This document shows, piece after piece, positions 1-7,410 of a DNA stretch of 8,724 bases (positions within the stretch are counted from its first letter, which is position 1; the number at the start of each line of letters is the position of its first letter). The position numbers were made by a program, and so were the translations under genes. Source of the stretch: Treponema sp. (lineage in GTDB: Bacteria > Spirochaetota > Spirochaetia > Treponematales > Breznakiellaceae); assembly GCA_031259035.1 (NCBI GenBank), contig JAIRLZ010000071.1, positions 1 to 8,724 of the forward strand, written 5' to 3'. The notes under the pieces are model-generated. The model was not told the origin of the DNA and searched no databases. It saw nothing but the letters and a program-made list of their open reading frames with translations.

Positions 1-785
1 CGCAACATTTCACGGGGGGTCAGTCTCCGTATACCGTTTACCAGTAAATAGTTATATGAAGCCCCGGCCCTTAGAGCGCACGAATAGGGATAGCTTGAAA
101 TGGCGCTCCCTTTGTTTTCATGCCATATACCGGGATAATACTCGCTTTTGTGTTTTGCCTTCCTTTTTTTTACAATTGTTTTACTGGCAAAATGTTTCGC
201 GTCAATAGCGTCATCGGCTTCTAAAATGTCTTCCAATTTTCCCGGTAATTTGGGATGGGGGAAGGAGAAATTGACAGACTTATTTAAAAAACCTGCAATA
301 ATAATGCGTTCGCGCTTTTGAGGGAGGCCAAAATCCAGCGCGTTCAATACTTCATTATAAACTTTATAATCCAAGTCTTCCAGTGTTTTTAGAATAGTCT
401 TTAATGTTTCTCCATTGTTGTGCGTTTTTAGCTGTTTTACATTTTCGAGAACAAACATTTTAGGTCTCTTCTCTTCCAATATTCTGGCTATTTCAAAAAA
501 CAACGTCCCTCTCATATCATCAAAGCCCCGTTTTTTTCCAATAATGCTAAAGGGCTGACAGGGAAACCCCGCAAGCAAAACGTCATGGTCTGGAATTTCC
601 GATGCCACTATTTGCGTTATATCGCCTTGAGGTTCTGTCTTATAATTTTCCTTGTAGGCGCGTTTTGCTTCAGCGTCTATTTCGCTGGCGAAAACGCATT
701 GGCCGCCGAGTTCGTCCGCCGCGATGTGAAAGCCGCCGATGCCGGCGAACAAATCAATGTAGGTAAATTTTACACCCTCATTCAT
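1..785 (-). CDS. DNA (cytosine-5-)-methyltransferase, 3' end cut by window edge
   Basis: Transfers a methyl group from S-adenosylmethionine to carbon 5 of cytosine in a specific DNA site, usually as the protective half of a type II restriction-modification system. I translated the minus strand by hand: 261 codons are open from ATG at 785 to position 1 with no stop. Family motifs appear in order: motif I DLFAGIGGF (residues 11-19, cofactor binding), SEID (about 34-37), motif IV GFPCQPFS with the catalytic Cys76, motif VI ENV (114-116), motif VIII QKRERIIIAGF (156-166), a short target-recognition region (about 170-252), then RLTPREM opening motif IX. Only the end of motif IX and motif X are missing. 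AGGAA lies about 9 bases before the ATG. The gene is AT-richer than the flagellar genes beside it, suggesting transfer. Target sequence cannot be read from this. The partner nuclease, if any, would lie beyond position 1. Confidence 0.95.
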   Translation of the reverse strand, partial: MNEGVKFTYIDLFAGIGGFHIAADELGGQCVFASEIDAEAKRAYKENYKTEPQGDITQIVASEIPDHDVLLAGFPCQPFSIIGKKRGFDDMRGTLFFEIARILEEKRPKMFVLENVKQLKTHNNGETLKTILKTLEDLDYKVYNEVLNALDFGLPQKRERIIIAGFLNKSVNFSFPHPKLPGKLEDILEADDAIDAKHFASKTIVKKRKAKHKSEYYPGIWHENKGSAISSYPYSCALRAGASYNYLLVNGIRRLTPREML

Positions 786-977
786 AACGCTAATTTCCTA
801 CCTGTCAACTCCGGTTTTGAAGTTAAAAACTCATGTTACGCAAAAGCGCCATTTGCCCCCATGTTAAAAGCAGACAGTAATTTCATCTCCGTTATGTTCA
901 GCCAACTCACTTGTTTCGGCGTATAGTGGACTCCAGCTTTTGCGCCGTCTCAAAACGCTTCCTTGGCCATGAGTGTC
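786..977. other. Gap between fliI and the methyltransferase gene; fliJ absent
   Basis: There are 192 bases without a gene I can support. In treponemal flgB operons fliJ, encoding a coiled-coil export chaperone of about 150 residues, normally follows fliI (family knowledge). This gap is too short for it. On the minus strand an ATG just after the fliI stop gives only six codons before TGA. The next frame encodes a basic peptide (KRFETAQKLESTIRRNK) of about 20 residues before a stop, which could be a decayed remnant but has no recognisable match. A TTGACA at 808-803 has no acceptable -10 box in front of the methyltransferase start. No terminator-like hairpin with a T-run was seen. Confidence 0.6.
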
Positions 978-2366
978 TCATTCAACAAGAGTGGAATCCA
1001 TGCGCGGGCCATTTGCCGCGCCGGACGGTTCTGCGGACAGTTCTTCTTCCGGTATGGTTACACCCGCAAGTTCGCCTAGTTTTACAAGCGTGTCCCGAAT
1101 AGCGGCTTTTTCGCCAATATCCTGCATAAGAAAATTTTCTATGCTGTCATGCTTGGCGATGGCGTTGTCTATGAGGGCGTTTGTGCCTGCGTGGTAGGCG
1201 CCTACATTGATGAGCTTCTCATTCTCATCATAGATTGCCATAAGACGCCGGATGACGCCAACCGCTTGTTGAGTTGCGGGCCCCGACACATCCTTTTCCA
1301 AACGGGAAACGCTTCGGAGCACATCAATAGCCGGATAATGGTAATACTGGGCGAGTTTTCTGGAAAGCACGATATGACCGTCCAGTATGCCGCGCACCGT
1401 GTCCGCGACTGGCTCGTCCATATCATCGCCGTCAACCAAAATGGTGTAAAAACTCGTGATGCTGCCTGTTTCCGCCGCTCCAGATCGCTCAAGTAATTTC
1501 GGCATCTGGTCAAACATACTTGGCGGATAGCCGCGTGTGGCGGGCGGTTCGCCGGTTGCAAGCCCGATTTCCCGCATGGCGCGCGCAAAGCGGGTGATCG
1601 AATCAAAGAGGAGCATGACGTTTTTGCCTTTGTCCCGAAAGTATTCGGCGACCGCGGTCGCCGTATACGCGCCGCGCAGACGCAAAAGAGGAGGGGAGTT
1701 GGAGGGCGTCACTACAAGCGCGCTCCTTTTAAGCCCTTCTTCACCAAGGTCTTTTTCAATAAAGTCGTTCACCTCACGTCCGCGTTCCCCGATAAGGGCC
1801 ACCACATTGACATCCGCGTTGGTGTTGCGGGCTATCATACCGAGCAATGTGGATTTCCCAACCCCCGATCCCGCGAATATGCCGATCCGTTGCCCGCGCC
1901 CAACCGCAAGCATACTGTCTATCGCCCGTACGCCGGTGGCGACGCGCTTCGTAATCCGCGCCCGTTTCAGCGGATCAGGCGGGCTTGCCATGACCGGGTA
2001 ACGGACGCCGCTTTCAATGTCACCCTTGCCGTCGACGGCTTTTCCCTGGGCGTCCAACACCCGTCCAAGCAGCTTGTCCGAGACCGCGACGTCAAGGCTG
2101 GAACCTGAAGCGACCACACGATCGCCCACCCGTATGCCGCTCGTCTCAGAGTAGGCCATAAGCTGTACGGTACCGACGCGGAGTCCAACCACTTCAGCTT
2201 GCAGGTAGATTTCCTCGCCGGTTTCTATGCGGCAGATTTCCCCGATAATAGCCGAAGGGCCGACGCTTTCAATCAACAGCCCCTGTACCTTGGAAACATG
2301 GCCCACACATTTAATGGGGTCAATGTTTTCCGCTATTTTTAGATATTTGTCAATAATAGTTTCCAT
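978..2366 (-). CDS. fliI: Flagellum-specific export ATPase FliI
   Basis: FliI is the cytoplasmic hexameric ATPase of the flagellar type III export apparatus. It hydrolyses ATP to help unload rod, hook and filament subunits into the export gate, and is held back by FliH. The 462-residue length fits the family. The F1-beta-like core is complete: Walker A AGSGVGKST (165-173), the GERGRE segment with the catalytic-type Glu194, Walker B VMLLFDS (250-256), TRGYPPSMF (277-285) and the ATP-synthase-type signature PAIDVLRSVSRL (345-356). The last 20 residues or so (SAEPSGAANGPR onward) look unconserved. The ATG lies 20 bases after the fliH stop, with a modest AAGG about 10 bases upstream, so coupling to fliH is likely. 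It is the last flagellar gene of the run here, because no fliJ follows it. Confidence 0.97.
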   Translation of the reverse strand: METIIDKYLKIAENIDPIKCVGHVSKVQGLLIESVGPSAIIGEICRIETGEEIYLQAEVVGLRVGTVQLMAYSETSGIRVGDRVVASGSSLDVAVSDKLLGRVLDAQGKAVDGKGDIESGVRYPVMASPPDPLKRARITKRVATGVRAIDSMLAVGRGQRIGIFAGSGVGKSTLLGMIARNTNADVNVVALIGERGREVNDFIEKDLGEEGLKRSALVVTPSNSPPLLRLRGAYTATAVAEYFRDKGKNVMLLFDSITRFARAMREIGLATGEPPATRGYPPSMFDQMPKLLERSGAAETGSITSFYTILVDGDDMDEPVADTVRGILDGHIVLSRKLAQYYHYPAIDVLRSVSRLEKDVSGPATQQAVGVIRRLMAIYDENEKLINVGAYHAGTNALIDNAIAKHDSIENFLMQDIGEKAAIRDTLVKLGELAGVTIPEEELSAEPSGAANGPRMDSTLVE

Positions 2367-2386
2367 GCAAAGGAGCCTTACTCATC

Positions 2387-3346
2387 TCATTTCTGCGCGG
2401 TTGCCGGCGGCGGCTTTGGCGTGGTTTTTATCGGCGACATTTCCAAGATCTTGCTTTCCAATTCGGCAAGCTGGCTTGAAATACGGGCGTCAATTTCGCC
2501 GAAGTCGGTTTCGATGATGCAACCGCCCGCGTCAACAGAAGAATCTTCCTGCACCTGTATGGAAGCGGCGCCTTCGGCCAAGCGGATAAAGTCTTTGATA
2601 TGCTCAGTGGTGAGCTTTACGTCAGCCATATTGACACGGATAATGACAGTCCCCCGGTGCTTCAGCTTGCGCAACGCCTGCACCACATTGGAGACAACCA
2701 CGGTCTTTTGGGATTCTGAGATCACTTTTATCACCTTGCGGGCGATGAGCAACACTAAATCCACGATCTGCTGTTCGCTTTCCGCGAGAATTTCACCCCG
2801 TTTATCCTGAGCCCGTTTAAGTACTGTTTGCGTCCGCTGGATCAAGCGCTCGACTTCAGCTTTGCCAGAATTGTACCCTTCTTCCCTGCCGGCCTGAAAG
2901 CCCGTGTCGTTCGCCTCTTTTTTTTTATTCTCATACGCCACGCGAGATTCGCCTTCTATCTGTTTAGCTTTTTCTTTCGCTTCCGCAATAATGCGTTCGG
3001 CTTCGTCTTCCGCTTCCCGTTTTAAGACTTGAGCTTCTTCGGTTTTCCGTTTTACTTCTTGAAAAGCGGTTTCTTCCGCTTCTTTTATGATAGCGGCGGC
3101 GTCGCTTTTGGCGGAGATAATAAGAGCTTCTTTTTCAACTTCCCAATGCTCCTTAAACGACTCGGCTTCTCTTCTCAAATCTTCTACGGTTGGACCATCG
3201 TAGACTTCATTTTTCTCGTCTTCGTCCTCTTCCGCTTCTTTAGATACAGCAAGGTGCGCCAATTCAGGAAACGCATGAGGAGGTTCAAGCATGATCGTCT
3301 CTTGATTCGTAATGAGCTCATTCTGCCTAAAAACTGCTTTTGTCAA
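2387..3346 (-). CDS. fliH: Flagellar export ATPase regulator FliH, likely TTG start
   Basis: FliH is the stator-like partner of FliI: a dimer links the ATPase to the C-ring and export gate and restrains ATP hydrolysis. The product has 319 residues from the chosen start. Order: a short N-terminal head (MTKAVFRQNELI), an acidic stretch (about 37-50), a long charged coiled coil (about 55-145), a glycine-spaced segment GFQAGREEGYNSG (149-161) typical of FliH, and a C-terminal globular domain (about 185-300) with VDAGGCIIETDFGEIDARI. The start is TTG at 3346-3344, because AAGAGG (3358-3353) sits six bases upstream. Another in-frame TTG at 3352 directly abuts that site and would be too close. There is no ATG before residue 19, so a non-ATG start is needed to keep the head. 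A long gap with palindromes separates it from fliG, so its expression may be set apart from the upstream genes. Confidence 0.93.
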   Translation of the reverse strand: MTKAVFRQNELITNQETIMLEPPHAFPELAHLAVSKEAEEDEDEKNEVYDGPTVEDLRREAESFKEHWEVEKEALIISAKSDAAAIIKEAEETAFQEVKRKTEEAQVLKREAEDEAERIIAEAKEKAKQIEGESRVAYENKKKEANDTGFQAGREEGYNSGKAEVERLIQRTQTVLKRAQDKRGEILAESEQQIVDLVLLIARKVIKVISESQKTVVVSNVVQALRKLKHRGTVIIRVNMADVKLTTEHIKDFIRLAEGAASIQVQEDSSVDAGGCIIETDFGEIDARISSQLAELESKILEMSPIKTTPKPPPATAQK

Positions 3347-3439
3347 GTTCAACCTCTTGTCACATAAAATTAAGTGTATGCAATGGAGAAACCCTTCGCC
3401 ACGCGCCGCAAGGCATTTCTTCGCATCTCATTTTTTCAT

Positions 3440-3488
3440 AAGAGGCTTTCCCAACACGCGCGGAGCGGCGGTATTGGGAAAGCCTCTT
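3440..3488. repeat. Palindrome 1 in the fliG-fliH gap
   Basis: A perfect 15-base inverted repeat (3440-3454, AAGAGGCTTTCCCAA, and 3474-3488) encloses a 19-base GC-rich centre. In RNA it would form a strong stem on either strand. No T-run follows it in the direction of operon transcription (minus strand), so it does not look like a classical terminator. It shares the core CTTTCCCAA with the palindrome about 40 bases away, which suggests a dispersed repeat family or an mRNA-processing or stability element. Function is not known. Confidence 0.85.
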
Positions 3489-3529
3489 GGATTTAGATAG
3501 AAAAACGGGCTTTTGCCATTTTTTCCAAA

Positions 3530-3590
3530 GTCTTTCCCAAAACCAACCCGAACTGCGGTCGCCGAACGCAGTTCGCGTTTTGGGAAAGAC
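3530..3590. repeat. Palindrome 2 in the fliG-fliH gap, nested two-stem structure
   Basis: An outer perfect 14-base inverted repeat (3530-3543, GTCTTTCCCAAAAC, and 3577-3590) encloses an inner perfect 9-base repeat (3549-3557, CGAACTGCG, and 3567-3575) around a 9-base loop. A few unpaired bases separate the two stems. The outer arm has the same CTTTCCCAA core as palindrome 1, so arms from the two elements could also pair with each other. It begins 15 bases after the fliG stop in the direction of transcription. Between the two palindromes, at about 3501-3526, is a weak GGC/GCC hairpin flanked by A and T runs that might act as a poor terminator on either strand. Confidence 0.85.
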
Positions 3591-3605
3591 GCATAATTAT
3601 GATCA

Positions 3606-4658
3606 TTACATGACCAGTTCGTCTTCACCGGCGCGGGCAACCACGATTTCACCGGAATCTTCAAGCTTTCTAATGATGGACACGATCTTCTGCTGGGCTT
3701 CTTCAACGTCTTTCAGGCGTACAGGGCCCATGAATTCCATGTCTTCTTTGAGCATACCGGCGGCGCGCTTGCTCATATTCCTGAATATTTTGTCCTGAAC
3801 CTCTTGGTCAACGGACTTGAGCGCCTTTGCCAGTTCCTGCCCGTCAACTTCACGCATAACCTTCTGAATCGCTTTATCGTCAAGCATGACAATATCTTCG
3901 AACACAAACATGCGCTTCTTGATTTCTTCGGCAAGCTCCGGATCTTCATCTTCAAGAGATTCGATTATCTGCTTCTCAGAGGCGCGATCAACAAGGTTGA
4001 GGATTTCAACGATGCTCGGAACGCCGCCCGCCGCGGTATAGTCTTCGCTCGACAGGGTGGAAAGCTTTTTCTCAAGCACCCGCTCAACTTCACGCAACAC
4101 TTCCGGGCTGGTGCGATCCATGGTCGCGATACGCCGCGCTACGTCGCTTTGCACCTCGTGCGGCAGATTTTGCAGAATAACGGACGCTTTGTTCGGTTCA
4201 AGGTACGCAAGGATGAGGGCGATAGTCTGTGGATGTTCCTGTTGGATGAAGTTCAAAAGGTGAGCCGGATCGGTGCGTCGAATGAAGTCAAAGGGGCGCA
4301 CTTGTAAACTTGACGTCAGCCTGTTGATGATGTCAACAGCTTTCTGGCTTCCCAAGGCTTTTTCGAGGAGTTCTCGCGCATAGTCAATGCCGCCGCTAGA
4401 AATGAACTGATTTGCCATCATTAATTCTTGAAATTCCTGCAAAATGACGTCTTTTTGTTCCGGGTCTATGGTTTCAAGACGGGCGATTTCAAACGTAAGC
4501 GTCTCAATTTCATCTTCTCTGAGGTATTTGAATATTTCTGCGGAAATTTCCGATCCTATGGTGACCAAGAAAATGGCGGCTTTCTGCCTTCCATTGAAGT
4601 TTTTATCGCTTTTTTTCTTCCCGGTGTAGTCGGATCCTGTATCCATTATTTTTGCCAC
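3606..4658 (-). CDS. fliG: Flagellar motor switch/rotor protein FliG, GTG start
   Basis: FliG forms the upper C-ring on the cytoplasmic face of FliF, contacts the stator to generate torque and takes part in direction switching with FliM/FliN. The product has 350 residues, the normal length. The N-terminal domain carries GRQKAAIFLVTIG (23-35), the middle domain has the EHPQTIALILAYL motif (141-153), and the C-terminal domain has the MFVFED hinge (250-255). A charged helix with the family's torque residues follows (about 262-300, IQKVMREVDGQELAKALK). I chose GTG at 4658 because GAGGAGGAGGAAT ends just before it, leaving about five bases. An in-frame start 15 codons upstream (4703) would lie before this site, and ATG at codon 5 would be too far from it. 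Spirochetes often carry two fliG genes; the copy beside fliF is the usual FliG2-type motor protein (family knowledge). Confidence 0.96.
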   Translation of the reverse strand: MAKIMDTGSDYTGKKKSDKNFNGRQKAAIFLVTIGSEISAEIFKYLREDEIETLTFEIARLETIDPEQKDVILQEFQELMMANQFISSGGIDYARELLEKALGSQKAVDIINRLTSSLQVRPFDFIRRTDPAHLLNFIQQEHPQTIALILAYLEPNKASVILQNLPHEVQSDVARRIATMDRTSPEVLREVERVLEKKLSTLSSEDYTAAGGVPSIVEILNLVDRASEKQIIESLEDEDPELAEEIKKRMFVFEDIVMLDDKAIQKVMREVDGQELAKALKSVDQEVQDKIFRNMSKRAAGMLKEDMEFMGPVRLKDVEEAQQKIVSIIRKLEDSGEIVVARAGEDELVM

Positions 4659-4775
4659 GTATTCCTCCTCCTCATTTCTACGGCTATGCGTCGCAAAGTC
4701 CACCGAAGCTCAGCAATCGAAACGCAACGCGATCTCGCCGAATCCAGTTTATGAACGCTCGTTCGACGATTCACG
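4659..4775 (-). promoter_or_regulatory. fliF-fliG gap with strong purine-rich ribosome-binding site
   Basis: The 117-base leader lies between the fliF stop and the fliG GTG. Next to the GTG it ends in a triple GAG/GGA run (4661-4672 on the complementary strand), a very strong Shine-Dalgarno sequence that fixes the fliG start. Farther upstream is a small palindrome with GAAC/GTTC arms (4753-4764). I see no open reading frame I would defend and no clear promoter. The gap is long compared with the tight spacing of the other genes from flgB to fliF. Confidence 0.6.
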
Positions 4776-6479
4776 TCACTCATCAAGCAACCACGTTCTG
4801 ATAAGCGAAGCGACATCCTCAGGGTGTTGTCTTGCCGTATTCGCAATACTCTCTTGCAGTTCCAGGCGGCTGCGCTCTTCTACGGACATCACCACCTGCG
4901 CGTCTTCTTCTTCGGCTTGCATAAGAGCGTTTTCCCGCAGTTCCTGCTCACGGCGGGCGCGTTCTTCTTCCTCATTCCTGCGGCGCCGTTCTATCTCACG
5001 GGATATTATGCGGAAGACGAGGAATCCGGCAAAAAGCAAGATAAGTCCGATAACGGCGAGCAACAGAGCAAACCGAAACCGTTTTTCTTTCAGCAATTTG
5101 GCGTCTTCTTCCGCAAACTGACCGCTCCTGTCTATTGGTATGCTCTGCACAGTAACCGAGTCTCCGCGGCTTGCGTTGTACCCAATAGAATTTTGAATCA
5201 AGGCCGCCGCCGCCCGCAGATCATCGGCGGAAACCGGCGTATATTCACGTTCAAGCGAACCGTTTGTTACAATTTCTTTTCCCTGTTCGTCTTTCTTTAT
5301 TGTCCATACCCCATCTATGTTGGCGGAAACGGTCACCCGATCAATGGTCGGCGTTCTCTCCTCCTGAATAACCCTTTTGTTGATTTCCTCATTGTCAACA
5401 AGGGTTTCCTGCGTCACTTCTCCGTACAGGTTTGACATATCGCGGAACGCGGGGGGCGTCTGTCCTTCCACGCCGGACGGACCTTCGGGATTAAAGCCGG
5501 AGCCTTTCCATGTAGTGCTGGATGTGCTCTTTGACCTCGTAACTGAAGGGGCCATTTCAGAATCATCGTAAGAAAGCCCCGGTGTTCTTGGCTTCAGCGT
5601 TACCGGAAAGAACTCTTCAGTATTGACGCTTTGCCGTGAGAGGTTCATCTCTATTTTGATATTCAAATCGCGCACTCTGTCCGATCCGAAGATGCTTTGC
5701 AAAGAGGAAAGAATCGCCGCGCGGTACTGGGCTTCCAGATTGCGGATCATTTTGTTGCCCTTCTCAATGAGGGCGAGCCTGTCCATGTCAGCCATGCCGG
5801 TAAAGTCGTTCAACACGATGCCGCGCTGATCCGTAATAACGATGTTTTCGTCTTTCAACCCTTCAACCGCGAATTTTAAGATCTTTTGTATGCCTTCGAT
5901 CTTCTTCCGGTTTTCGGTGATGTCACTGCCGGGTTTGGGCGTGAGGACGACGCTTGCCGATACGGGATTTTGATCCGCCTCAAAAAGCTCCTTTGTGGGT
6001 ATGACAAGCGTAACATTCGCATCGTCGACTTCCTCCAGCGCTTTGATATGATCCGTCACCATTTGATGGATGGCCCGCTGAAGGTTTACATTGCGTTCAA
6101 AGTCCGTAAGCGTCCACCGTTCGCGGTCAAAGATAGCCCACGGATCCGTACCCTGCGGGATGAGATCTTCACGGATAAGAATGACGCGCATACGCCGCGC
6201 CGTGGCTTCATCCGGCACCATAATGACGCCGCTTCCGGAAACGGACGTCTTGACGCCCTCGGCGTTGAGCCGTGTAACTATGCGATCCTGCGCGTCCACA
6301 TCACGTATGGGCGCGTCAATCACCGGCGTCATTGTTGGACTTGCGGATACCGAAAACAAAAGAATAAGTCCTATAACAACAACCGCTACAATGGCGACCA
6401 AGACAAGCTTCTGCGCTAACGACCATGTAGCCCAGAGTTTTTTAATATTCTCAACTAACCTTTTTAACCATTCGCCCAT
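4776..6479 (-). CDS. fliF: Flagellar MS-ring protein FliF
   Basis: FliF assembles into the MS ring in the inner membrane. It is the base on which rod, export gate and C-ring are built, and it binds FliG through its C-terminal tail. The product has 567 residues, typical of the family. A cytoplasmic N-terminus is followed by transmembrane helix 1 (about 25-44), then the periplasmic ring-building modules (about 45-430), which contain FERNVNLQRAIH and the low-complexity Ser/Thr/Pro/Gly insert of the collar region (about 300-360). Transmembrane helix 2 (about 469-489) precedes a highly charged cytoplasmic linker and the FliG-binding end HPEDVASLIRTWLLDE. The ATG at 6479 has GGGAGG four bases upstream, with a second GGAG farther up. 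It lies 36 bases after fliE. Confidence 0.97.
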   Translation of the reverse strand: MGEWLKRLVENIKKLWATWSLAQKLVLVAIVAVVVIGLILLFSVSASPTMTPVIDAPIRDVDAQDRIVTRLNAEGVKTSVSGSGVIMVPDEATARRMRVILIREDLIPQGTDPWAIFDRERWTLTDFERNVNLQRAIHQMVTDHIKALEEVDDANVTLVIPTKELFEADQNPVSASVVLTPKPGSDITENRKKIEGIQKILKFAVEGLKDENIVITDQRGIVLNDFTGMADMDRLALIEKGNKMIRNLEAQYRAAILSSLQSIFGSDRVRDLNIKIEMNLSRQSVNTEEFFPVTLKPRTPGLSYDDSEMAPSVTRSKSTSSTTWKGSGFNPEGPSGVEGQTPPAFRDMSNLYGEVTQETLVDNEEINKRVIQEERTPTIDRVTVSANIDGVWTIKKDEQGKEIVTNGSLEREYTPVSADDLRAAAALIQNSIGYNASRGDSVTVQSIPIDRSGQFAEEDAKLLKEKRFRFALLLAVIGLILLFAGFLVFRIISREIERRRRNEEEERARREQELRENALMQAEEEDAQVVMSVEERSRLELQESIANTARQHPEDVASLIRTWLLDE

Positions 6480-6515
6480 GTACCCTCCCCGGCGGCTCCT
6501 TTTTTACACTTTCTA

Positions 6516-6893
6516 CTACCGTAGGTTGATGAGATCTCTCCAACCTTGCACCAAACGGCTGAGAACCGTCCGCGTGATGTTTAAGGACATCGATGCCTTC
6601 GCTTGCGCGATTGTAATGTCATGGGTATCAACCGAATCAGGATCAACTATGGACTTCTGAATCAAAGCGTTGGAGTACCGCTCGTCCGCGCTCACCTGAT
6701 CCAAAGCGCGGAGCATCATATCGTCAAATTGACCGGAGCGAAGCGCCGCTTCCGAACCGATTTTCTCTTCCAGCGAGATAATGCGCTGTCCGGATGGAAA
6801 CGGATTCCCGCTTGCCGGCATTATATGCTTGGGATTGGTTATGGCAAGTTGGAGCGTGTCAACATGCGTAAGAACCGGCGGTGTAAGCGTCAT
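6516..6893 (-). CDS. fliE: Flagellar hook-basal body protein FliE
   Basis: FliE is the adapter between the MS ring and the proximal rod and one of the first substrates exported. The product has 125 residues. The family-diagnostic C-terminal half is clear: VDPDSVDTHDITIAQAKAS (83-101) and the helix ending LVQGWRDLINLR. The N-terminal 80 residues are longer and more charged than in enterobacterial FliE. They include LQLAITNPKHI (14-24), which resembles a segment of FlgB (see findings). The ATG lies three bases after the flgC stop, and its AGGAGG ribosome-binding site lies inside the last codons of flgC, so translation of the two is probably coupled. Confidence 0.95.
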   Translation of the reverse strand: MTLTPPVLTHVDTLQLAITNPKHIMPASGNPFPSGQRIISLEEKIGSEAALRSGQFDDMMLRALDQVSADERYSNALIQKSIVDPDSVDTHDITIAQAKASMSLNITRTVLSRLVQGWRDLINLR

Positions 6894-6896
6894 GTA

Positions 6897-7358
6897 TTAT
6901 CTTCCTCCTATCTCAAGCGCTTTCTGAAACATTGATTTGGCGCCATCAATGATGGACGCGTTCGCCTCATATGCGCGTGAAGCCGCTATCAGGTCGACCA
7001 TTTCCGTAACAATGTCAACATTCGGCATCTCAACGTATCCGGCTTGCGGACCTTCCTTTATGGCGTCGGGATGCGTCGGATCGTAGACCAGCCGGTTCTT
7101 TGTGGACATGTCCTTCTGCACCTCCACAACCCGTACGCCCGTACCCGCCCCATTATCCATGCCATCCGGCAGGAAGGGCGAGCGCCAATAGGGGCCTTCC
7201 GTCTTCGGCCTCATAATAACCCTGCTTCTGCGGAAGGTCCCGCCTTCCGCGGTGCGGGTTGTTGACGCATTCGCTATATTGTCGGCTATGACATCAGAAC
7301 GGAGCCGTTCCGCGCTCATACCGGTCGCCGCTATGTTTATTGAACTGAATATTCCCAT
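6897..7358 (-). CDS. flgC: Flagellar basal-body rod protein FlgC
   Basis: FlgC is a proximal rod subunit exported through the flagellar type III system and polymerised in the periplasm. The product has 153 residues from the chosen start. The N-terminal rod motif (SDVIADNIANASTTRTAEGG, 21-40) and the C-terminal coiled segment (VDIVTEMVDLIAASRAYEANASI) mark the family. The start is ATG at 7358, giving MGIFSSINIAATG as in other spirochete FlgC, with GGAGG six bases upstream. A GTG five codons earlier (7373) is in frame but lies before that ribosome-binding site. It follows flgB after 52 bases, which hold a small CTCAT/ATGAG hairpin (7379-7394). Confidence 0.96.
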   Translation of the reverse strand: MGIFSSINIAATGMSAERLRSDVIADNIANASTTRTAEGGTFRRSRVIMRPKTEGPYWRSPFLPDGMDNGAGTGVRVVEVQKDMSTKNRLVYDPTHPDAIKEGPQAGYVEMPNVDIVTEMVDLIAASRAYEANASIIDGAKSMFQKALEIGGR

Positions 7359-7410
7359 CACTTTCCTCCACACACTGTCTCATTCTCAGATGAGGTTACT
7401 ATTGCGGATA

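Noticed and set aside
780..808. TTGACA with 17-base spacing as a methyltransferase promoter
   Set aside because: The -10 position would be ATGAAT, overlapping the start codon itself and matching the consensus at only three of six bases.
585..926. Plus-strand ORF with a hydrophobic, signal-peptide-like N-terminus
   Set aside because: It lies largely antisense to the first 67 codons of the methyltransferase, whose motifs I-II are unmistakable. The hydrophobic run is the reverse reading of that region, and no ribosome-binding site is seen.
3440..3590. Palindromes between fliG and fliH as classical intrinsic terminators
   Set aside because: Neither stem is followed by a U-run in the direction of operon transcription, and the operon genes fliH and fliI lie beyond them.
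3347..3605. Internal promoter for fliH-fliI in the fliG-fliH gap
   Set aside because: No -35/-10 pair with acceptable spacing and no sigma-28 boxes were found. TTGCAT near 3380 has a possible -10 only 11 bases away.
3428..3706. Minus-strand ORF of 92 residues overlapping the end of fliG
   Set aside because: It is read mostly through the two palindromes and out of frame with fliG. It has no family resemblance; it is an artefact of the repeats.
4824..5435. Plus-strand ORF of 203 residues within fliF
   Set aside because: Antisense shadow of the FliF C-terminal half; its Phe/hydrophobic runs mirror the charged FliF linker codons.
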